Below are positions 61,563 to 64,000 of a DNA stretch of 64,000 bases, piece after piece. Where the stretch lies: assembly GCA_028242535.1 (NCBI GenBank), contig JAOJYB010000002.1:62001-126000 (forward strand), written 5' to 3'. How positions within the stretch are numbered: position 1 is the first letter of the stretch; each line of letters begins with the position of its first letter. Source of the DNA: Candidatus Nitrosopelagicus sp. GTDB taxonomy: Archaea; Thermoproteota; Nitrososphaeria; Nitrososphaerales; Nitrosopumilaceae. Under the pieces are notes generated by a model. It was not told where the DNA came from. It searched no databases and was given only the letters and a program-made list of their open reading frames with translations. Both the position numbers and the translations under genes were made by a program.

Positions 61563-62138
61563 CTATTGTTTGAAATCCAATAATGGTATATTTTGATAAT
61601 TTCCATTAGGTAAAACACGTCTTATTGTAATTGGTATTACTCGTTTTTCTAATTCCTTCATTGAAATGTCAAGTGAGGTTACAGCACTTACTGGTATATC
61701 TATGAATGGTGGTGCACCCAATGATAATTGTAATGCTCGCGCACCCATGATTCTTGCTTTTTCAAATCTTGTTAGTGTTGGAGGACCCATCAATATTTTA
61801 CCATCAACACTCAGTTCTACTGCCTCGTGTTTTTCATCTATATCGATAATCGCACGTTGTCTGATTATCTCACATTCTTTATCTAATTGTTCCATTTCTT
61901 TGTCTGTTAATTCTATTGTAGATTTTTTGCCAGTAGAATCAATCTCATATTTGGTTTCTTTAATTTTTCTATAATTATCAATTGCCTTTTCCATTGTTGC
62001 ATGAACGCTAATTTCGGCATCTGGATCAATCTCCTCGGTTTCAGGTGTGATGATTTCTTCTAATTTTGCCTCTGGTACTAATGGAGCTGGTTCCTCTTTT
62101 TCTTCAACTACATTAGGTGTTTCTTCAGGTTCTGACAA
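61563..62138 (-). CDS. rpoK: RNA polymerase subunit K (Rpb6) with long acidic N-terminal extension
   Basis: The C-terminal about 75 residues are canonical RpoK: PTLTRFEKARIMGARALQLS, GAPPFIDI and ITIRRVLPNGNYQNIPLLD. The N-terminal about 115 residues are acidic and helical (MSEPEETPNVVEEKEEPAPL, EEIITPETEEIDPDAEISVH), absent from standard archaeal RpoK. Start chosen at TTG 62138: the palindromic TATA attatataat (62160-62169) lies 26 bases before it, and an ATG at 62177 would sit upstream of that box. 191 residues. Resembles the acidic tail of eukaryotic Rpb6. Confidence 0.88.
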   Translation of the reverse strand: MSEPEETPNVVEEKEEPAPLVPEAKLEEIITPETEEIDPDAEISVHATMEKAIDNYRKIKETKYEIDSTGKKSTIELTDKEMEQLDKECEIIRQRAIIDIDEKHEAVELSVDGKILMGPPTLTRFEKARIMGARALQLSLGAPPFIDIPVSAVTSLDISMKELEKRVIPITIRRVLPNGNYQNIPLLDFKQ

Positions 62139-62159
62139 GTAACTTAATTGAAAAATGCC

Positions 62160-62169
62160 ATTATATAAT
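62160..62169. promoter_or_regulatory. Shared palindromic TATA box
   Basis: attatataat, a perfect palindrome. The centre is 26 bases from the rpoK TTG at 62138 and 26 from the ATG at 62190. One box probably drives both leaderless transcripts. Confidence 0.65.
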
Positions 62170-62189
62170 CCAAACATTTTCTTGTTGAT

Positions 62190-62576
62190 ATGGATGGAGG
62201 ATCTGTCTCAAAATTGTATATAATTTTGGAAATAACTGGCAAATTCAAAATTAAATGTGAATTAAAACGTCATCTTTCTCCATCATTAGTTGGAACAATT
62301 AATCGCTCATTACCTATAACCGGAACTATTCACATGTTTGGTACTAGTGGTGTATATGTAGAATCTCATATCGAATCTGGAGGAGAACGAACTAGAAAAG
62401 AATTCAAAAAAGGTGACATTGCATTTTTATCTATAGGTCACGCGTTTTGTTTTTTTCATAACGATGCCAAAGTTGGTAAAGATCTAATTCCAATCGGAAA
62501 GATCTTAGATAATCCTGAAGATTTACTGAAAACAGAATCTGGGGATGAAGTTTCTATTTATTGTGATATTGGTTGA
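62190..62576 (+). CDS. Cyclophilin-like fold protein (TM1367 family)
   Basis: 128 residues. The second half is typical: RKEFKKGDIAFLSIGHAFCF, HNDAKVGKDLIPIGKILDNP and DLLKTESGDEVSIYCDIG. The family is cyclophilin-like in fold but lacks isomerase residues; role unknown. Divergent from rpoK through the shared TATA. Convergent with S25e, overlapping by 19 bases. Confidence 0.8.
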   Translation: MDGGSVSKLYIILEITGKFKIKCELKRHLSPSLVGTINRSLPITGTIHMFGTSGVYVESHIESGGERTRKEFKKGDIAFLSIGHAFCFFHNDAKVGKDLIPIGKILDNPEDLLKTESGDEVSIYCDIG

Positions 62577-62857
62577 TAAATATAGTGCCCACTAAATCCG
62601 CCAACTTTTTTCACAGTTCCTTGTACTAATGCTCTTTTAAGAAATGCATTTGCAGTTGAAATCTTTACATTTGCTTGTCTTGCTAGATCCTGAATTGTAA
62701 TTACTTTTGATGATTTAATAATTTTACTTGCTTGATCCTCATTTATGAACACGTCAACATCTTTTTTCTCACTATGATCTTTCTTGTCTTTTTTTACCTT
62801 ATCTTTTCCACCTTGTGATTTTTCACTTGATGAGACTGATTTGTTTTTACTTCCCAT
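62558..62857 (-). CDS. rps25e: 30S ribosomal protein S25e
   Basis: 99 residues. Lys-rich N-terminal tail (GGKDKVKKDKKDHSEKKD) and winged-helix core KVITIQDLARQANVKISTAN with LVQGTVKKVGGFSGHYIY. S25e occurs in eukaryotes, Crenarchaeota and Thaumarchaeota, but not in most Euryarchaeota. Confidence 0.93.
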   Translation of the reverse strand: MGSKNKSVSSSEKSQGGKDKVKKDKKDHSEKKDVDVFINEDQASKIIKSSKVITIQDLARQANVKISTANAFLKRALVQGTVKKVGGFSGHYIYQPISQ

Positions 62858-62878
62858 AATTGTTGAACTTTAATTCCT

Positions 62879-62887
62879 ATTTATAAA
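62879..62887 (-). promoter_or_regulatory. TATA box for S25e
   Basis: Minus-strand tttataaat, centred about 26 bases before the ATG at 62857. Confidence 0.6.
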
Positions 62888-62908
62888 CGAACAAAAAAAA
62901 TTCTTTTT

Positions 62909-62930
62909 TTCAACTTTATTAACAGTTGAA
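62909..62930. promoter_or_regulatory. Inverted repeat over the promoter of the gene at 62944
   Basis: ttcaact (62909-62915) and agttgaa (62924-62930), an exact 7-bp dyad around ttattaac. The box at its centre is 25 bases before the ATG at 62944, so a dimeric regulator could block it. Confidence 0.4.
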
Positions 62931-62943
62931 TCGTCACTAATAC

Positions 62944-63156
62944 ATGGGTATTGTTTCAAAAGGCTCATCCTGTAATGTAGACGGATGTGATAATGATGCC
63001 GTTCGTTCTCTTAACACAAAAAAAGTTCAGGATGCAGGATTACGTCTTGATTCTACTGGCAAAAAATCTGCTTTATGTAAAGAACATTATAAAGAATGGA
63101 AAAAAGCAACAAAAGATGACCGCTCTTTAGAACGTGCCAGATATGACCGTGATTAG
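62944..63156 (+). CDS. Small Cys/His protein, unknown
   Basis: 70 residues: MGIVSKGSSCNVDGCDNDAV then RSLNTKKVQDAGLRLDSTGK, KSALCKEHYKEWKKATKDDR. Cys/His set CxxxxC...CxxH suits one zinc. Probably nucleic-acid binding given the Lys/Arg-rich tail; unproven. A dyad overlies its promoter. Confidence 0.7.
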   Translation: MGIVSKGSSCNVDGCDNDAVRSLNTKKVQDAGLRLDSTGKKSALCKEHYKEWKKATKDDRSLERARYDRD

Positions 63157-63157
63157 T

Positions 63158-63502
63158 TTACGGTGTGAATCCTTGATTGTTGGGTTTACAGTCAGTTAAT
63201 CTGTGTAGTCTTTCACTAATTTCATCTAATTCTTTATCGGTTTGAGCTTTACTTGCAGATTCTTTTAGTGTTAGCAGCATATTCGTGTTAAATGAATTTA
63301 ATGAAACAGACTCTCCTGCTAGATTCTGTTCTAGACATGCCTCAATTTCCTGCAATACTGAATTATCACTTTGAGTTTCAATTGAAATTGGAATGTCTAT
63401 GGAAATCTCTGTTTGGTTAAAAAAATATGCTGAAGATGAAAACCCAATAATTGCTACTACGACAATTATTATCGGAAATATTTTCTCCATATGTAATCTC
63501 AA
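63158..63502 (-). CDS. Membrane-anchored small protein
   Basis: 114 residues. An N-terminal anchor about 6-28 (FPIIIVVVAIIGFSSSAYFF) and an outside domain with Cys in VLQEIEACLEQNLAGES and LTDCKPNNQ, a probable disulfide. The layout parallels the protein at 34732. Function unknown. Confidence 0.6.
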   Translation of the reverse strand: MRLHMEKIFPIIIVVVAIIGFSSSAYFFNQTEISIDIPISIETQSDNSVLQEIEACLEQNLAGESVSLNSFNTNMLLTLKESASKAQTDKELDEISERLHRLTDCKPNNQGFTP

Positions 63503-63568
63503 AAATAACGCTTTTTAATTTTTTACATACCGAATCATTTACATTGAAAAAGATTTTTCGCATTATTT

Positions 63569-63649
63569 ATGGGTAAAAGAAAAGATGGAAAACATGCACG
63601 ATTTGCAGATCAAAAGGCTGCACGAAGAAAAGCCAATAAAAAATCCTAG
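63569..63649 (+). CDS. 26-residue basic peptide
   Basis: MGKRKDGKHARFADQKAARR then KANKKS. Highly basic, with ATG, clean stop, and no overlap with the upstream gene; the last 4 bases overlap deoxyhypusine synthase on the other strand. Possibly an RNA-binding micro-protein. Evidence is composition only. Confidence 0.45.
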   Translation: MGKRKDGKHARFADQKAARRKANKKS

Positions 63650-64000
63650 TCTACATTGATATCTGATTTTTTTAGAATTTCGGCAAATTTCTCAGGAATT
63701 TTTATGGCTGATTCTTGAAGTGTTTCATAATACTTACCTAGATTTTTGTAAATTCTCTTTGGCTCTCTTGGTTCTTCATTTGCAAGTGCATAAAGTGCTA
63801 AAATTGGAAATGCGATTGTTGCATCTGCATATACCGTGATTAAATTTTCATGAGAGTCTTGTACTTTTCCCCAACTCTTTCCTTCTTGTAAGGTTGCACC
63901 TGAAAGTCCTCCTGTATCTGGTCGTGCATCAGTAATTTGTACAATGTAATTCTGTCCTCCGTGTTCTTTTCTTAGAATCTGGTCTAACAACGGCCCTGTC
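63646..64000 (-). CDS. dys: Deoxyhypusine synthase (C-terminal part, cut by window edge)
   Basis: The frame is open to base 64000 and the rest lies beyond the window. About 118 residues are visible: YIVQITDARPDTGGLSGATL, QEGKSWGKVQDSHENLITVY and ADATIAFPILALYALANEEP. SWGKV carries the Lys that forms the enzyme intermediate in the family (human Lys329). It uses spermidine to modify a Lys of IF5A. Extra C-terminal helices follow. Confidence 0.9.
   Translation of the reverse strand, partial: TGPLLDQILRKEHGGQNYIVQITDARPDTGGLSGATLQEGKSWGKVQDSHENLITVYADATIAFPILALYALANEEPREPKRIYKNLGKYYETLQESAIKIPEKFAEILKKSDINVD

Noticed and set aside
62139-62177. rpoK start at ATG 62177
   Set aside because: It lies upstream of the palindromic TATA box, so the transcript would not contain it.
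1-64000. CRISPR arrays, insertion sequences, prophage genes, rRNA
   Set aside because: No regularly spaced repeats, transposase or integrase motifs, or rRNA signatures were seen on either strand.

Overview
This AT-rich window reads as chromosome from an ammonia-oxidising archaeon of the Nitrososphaerota (Thaumarchaeota), closest in character to Nitrosopumilus or Nitrosarchaeum. The signs are archaeal or eukaryote-like information genes (EF-1alpha, S10, S25e, RpoP, RpoK, Alba, FEN-1, ATP-dependent DNA ligase, tRNA endonuclease, an intron-bearing tRNA-Ser, deoxyhypusine synthase), the thaumarchaeal division protein CdvA, a J-domain/ferredoxin fusion, a small parvulin, cupredoxin-bearing surface proteins, and candidate enzymes of the 3-hydroxypropionate/4-hydroxybutyrate cycle. 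Many genes start with TTG or GTG and have a TATA box about 25 bases upstream of the start codon, the layout expected for leaderless transcripts. No insertion sequence, integrase, CRISPR array or rRNA was seen.

Layout. 1-4.3 kb: uvrA (cut by the left edge), uvrB and a zinc-ribbon membrane protein with a duplicated C-terminal motif. 4.3-21 kb: mostly metabolism (flavin oxidoreductases, iron alcohol dehydrogenase, glycerate kinase, citrate synthase, a tandem-SDR protein with a hotdog partner, FBP aldolase/phosphatase), plus endA, a DUF47 protein and DNA ligase. 21-27 kb: EF-1alpha/S10/RpoP, a run of small zinc proteins, 3-hydroxyacyl-CoA dehydrogenase, HIT and J-ferredoxin proteins. 27-32.5 kb: two cupins and a two-gene surface-protein operon lying between two copies of a 19-bp inverted repeat. 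32.5-39 kb: TPR protein, small regulators, queE, tRNA m1A methyltransferase, NAD(P)HX dehydratase, M20 peptidase. 39-49 kb: a lysine/alanine-rich H1-like protein, a proteasome beta subunit lacking Thr1, homoserine dehydrogenase, MsrB, a tandem ThyX-like protein, CdvA, an acyl-CoA synthetase, a possible structured RNA and FEN-1. 49-64 kb: tRNA-Ser(CGA), UspA, cysS, nadE, Rieske protein, ahcY, metG, parvulin, UbiA prenyltransferase, aldo/keto reductase, an asparagine-synthase-like enzyme, Alba, RpoK, S25e and the C-terminal part of deoxyhypusine synthase.

How the genes work together. The iron alcohol dehydrogenase, the 3-hydroxyacyl-CoA dehydrogenase and the tandem-SDR protein can be placed, with falling confidence, on the carbon-fixation cycle. 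Citrate synthase, FBP aldolase/phosphatase and glycerate kinase belong to the central carbon routes it feeds. UvrA/UvrB, DNA ligase and FEN-1 form a repair and replication set. QueE, TrmI, EndA, CysS, MetG and the tRNA serve tRNA maturation and charging.

Points most worth a second look: (1) three divergent gene pairs whose start codons lie 48-51 bp apart around one central TATA box; (2) the 19-bp inverted repeat bracketing the surface-protein locus; (3) the tandem-SDR protein, which resembles a half of Chloroflexus malonyl-CoA reductase but lacks the catalytic lysine of its first SDR domain; (4) the proteasome beta subunit without Thr1; (5) a ThyX duplication whose two domains each keep a different half of the signature; (6) a possible small structured RNA near 47.86 kb; (7) several unlinked proteins sharing an MGLFGKK-like N-terminus. 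Family assignments come from reading the translations, without database searches.
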